Both the position numbers and the translations under genes were made by a program. From an uncultured Mailhella sp. (GTDB lineage Bacteria; Desulfobacterota; Desulfovibrionia; Desulfovibrionales; Desulfovibrionaceae): a DNA stretch of 23,552 nt. Positions 22,762-23,552 of the stretch are shown here, piece by piece (within the stretch, counting starts at the first letter, position 1; each line of letters begins with the position of its first letter). The notes beneath the pieces are model-generated. The model did no database searches. It was not told the origin of the DNA and saw nothing but the letters and a program-made list of their open reading frames with translations. Location of the stretch: assembly GCA_910577155.1 (NCBI GenBank), contig CAJTMS010000034.1:1-23552 (forward strand), in the 5' to 3' direction.

Positions 22762-23403
22762 TTAATCCAAATTATCAAATTCGCAGCGAACGACATTTTG
22801 CCATAACATGGCATCTCTGATATTTTTTGCCAAAGGTACAATTAAATCATGAATATTTACCCTAAAATCATCATACTTACTATTATAAATAATCTCTACT
22901 TCCCAAGCCATACCCGTTTTACCCAGTTTTTGTTCATAACAAGTCAGGATTAAATAATGAGGATAAATCTGATATTTTTTTGTATAATATTCAGAGCCTG
23001 TATTAGCATACATGCCTGTTCCGTAATGGTCATAGGAACTGGCTCCATAGGGATAATCATGATAATATTCGTAATGGGGTCTATAAATTGTTTTTGTAAT
23101 TGTTTTACTGCCTTGTGAACCAAAATCCACTAAACCGATATAATCAGCTTCTTCTTTATTCTTTGTCACCATTAAATCATTCTCAGCAAGAGCATTTTCA
23201 ATATACATCTTAAGCTCGCTGTAAATCATCGTTGCATACGCAGAGGATTCACGTTTTTGTTCTAAAAAAATCGTTTTTCGCGTCTGTTGTGCAGATTTTT
23301 GAGAGGAATTATCCTCAATAAGCACACCTGCATGCCGATTGGCTGCACAAGCGCTTTGCATTCCTAACAAAACAAAAAAAACAAATAGAAAAAGCTTTCT
23401 CAT
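22762..23403 (-). CDS. Exported protein of unknown function, Tyr-rich
   Basis: 213 residues. A signal peptide covers about 1-21; the sequence around the end (QSACAANRH) fits signal peptidase I cleavage better than a lipobox. The mature part begins with a Ser/Gln/Lys-rich stretch, then a helix and strand (AYATMIYSELKMYIENALAEND, about 56-77) and EEADYIGLVDFG. A central patch is unusually rich in Tyr, His and Gly (about 108-145), and a C-terminal beta/alpha stretch follows. The layout recalls small periplasmic or outer-membrane-associated DUF4136-like proteins, but I do not recognise the family firmly. AGGGGG lies seven bases before the ATG. It sits 98 bases upstream of the efflux operon on the same strand. 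Confidence 0.75.
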   Translation of the reverse strand: MRKLFLFVFFVLLGMQSACAANRHAGVLIEDNSSQKSAQQTRKTIFLEQKRESSAYATMIYSELKMYIENALAENDLMVTKNKEEADYIGLVDFGSQGSKTITKTIYRPHYEYYHDYPYGASSYDHYGTGMYANTGSEYYTKKYQIYPHYLILTCYEQKLGKTGMAWEVEIIYNSKYDDFRVNIHDLIVPLAKNIRDAMLWQNVVRCEFDNLD

Positions 23404-23552
23404 GGACTGCCCCCTGCGGGAATTTTCTCTTGCTTTTCACCATAGGGGAAAAGAACAAATTTTTCAACAAATTTTATAGAATTAAAAAATTTCCCCAAAG
23501 GCTCTTTTATTACCGGTTTTCTGCCCAATCCCTTTTGCTTTCTCCGTGTTTT
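23400..23552 (-). CDS. 3' end of an unrecognised gene, cut by the window edge
   Basis: On the minus strand one frame is open from the right edge for 50 codons and stops at a TGA that overlaps the next gene's ATG as ATGA, the arrangement seen elsewhere in this window for coupled genes. The visible C-terminal tail is basic and ends in EKIPAGGSP; it shows no motif I can name. A second frame is also open for about 23 codons, and a promoter-like pair lies inside, so non-coding leader is the alternative. Confidence 0.45.
   Translation of the reverse strand, partial: KTRRKQKGLGRKPVIKEPLGKFFNSIKFVEKFVLFPYGEKQEKIPAGGSP
23439..23467 (-). promoter_or_regulatory. Possible promoter for the exported-protein gene
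   Basis: On the minus strand TTGAAA (23462-23467) and TATGGT (23439-23444) are 17 bases apart, about 36 bases before the ATG. It lies inside the candidate partial gene at the edge, so one of the two calls may be wrong. Confidence 0.3.

Noticed and set aside
1..23552. CRISPR arrays, insertion sequences, tRNA or rRNA genes
   Set aside because: I found no regularly spaced repeats, transposase-like frames, cloverleaf-like segments or rRNA-like stretches; intergenic gaps are all under 200 bases.

Overview
This is a chromosomal window from a Gram-negative, anaerobic-looking, motile bacterium. By eye the DNA is moderately AT-rich. The best fit I can argue is a low-G+C member of the Desulfovibrionaceae or a close relative. 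The arguments are the three-gene acetyl-CoA carboxylase operon with a fused alpha-beta carboxyltransferase, a glutaredoxin next to a ferredoxin:thioredoxin reductase catalytic chain, several Fe-S proteins, a flagellar switch gene, and a tripartite efflux system with an outer-membrane component. This placement is inference; there is no rRNA or other taxonomic marker here.

Layout. (1) Positions 4-1377: radA. (2) 1436-5488: a promoter, then four closely spaced genes (a LarE-like sulfur transferase, two tandem DUF362 ferredoxin-domain paralogs of identical length, and a beta-hydroxyacid dehydrogenase), closed by a strong hairpin terminator. (3) 5492-6400: an EamA-type transporter whose start lies directly behind that hairpin. 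(4) 6417-7367: htpX, which converges on fliM (minus strand) over a bidirectional terminator. (5) 8382-8546: an AT-rich divergent promoter region between fliM and the next pair. (6) 8547-11512: an ASKHA/2Fe-2S reductive-activase-like protein followed by an Rsm22-type methyltransferase with a four-cysteine site. (7) 11565-12358: a membrane-anchored glutaredoxin overlapping a ferredoxin:thioredoxin reductase catalytic subunit. (8) 12483-16937: an intergenic palindrome/promoter and the acetyl-CoA carboxylase operon (biotin carboxylase, fused carboxyltransferase, unusual biotin carrier), ending in a 21-bp hairpin. (9) 17051-23552, all minus strand: RND pump, lipoprotein membrane-fusion protein, lipoprotein TolC-like channel, an exported Tyr-rich protein of unknown function, and the 3' end of one more gene at the right edge.

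How the genes work together. The acetyl-CoA carboxylase operon supplies malonyl-CoA for fatty-acid synthesis. The glutaredoxin/FTR pair looks like a ferredoxin-driven disulfide-reducing module. The three efflux genes form one envelope-spanning pump. The larE-DUF362-DUF362-dehydrogenase unit is the least explained: it has a nickel-pincer-cofactor-type sulfur transferase without lactate racemase or the other lar genes, alongside two ferredoxin-like proteins and a hydroxyacid dehydrogenase. I see no mobile elements, CRISPR arrays, tRNA or rRNA genes. No gene-free stretch exceeds 300 bases.
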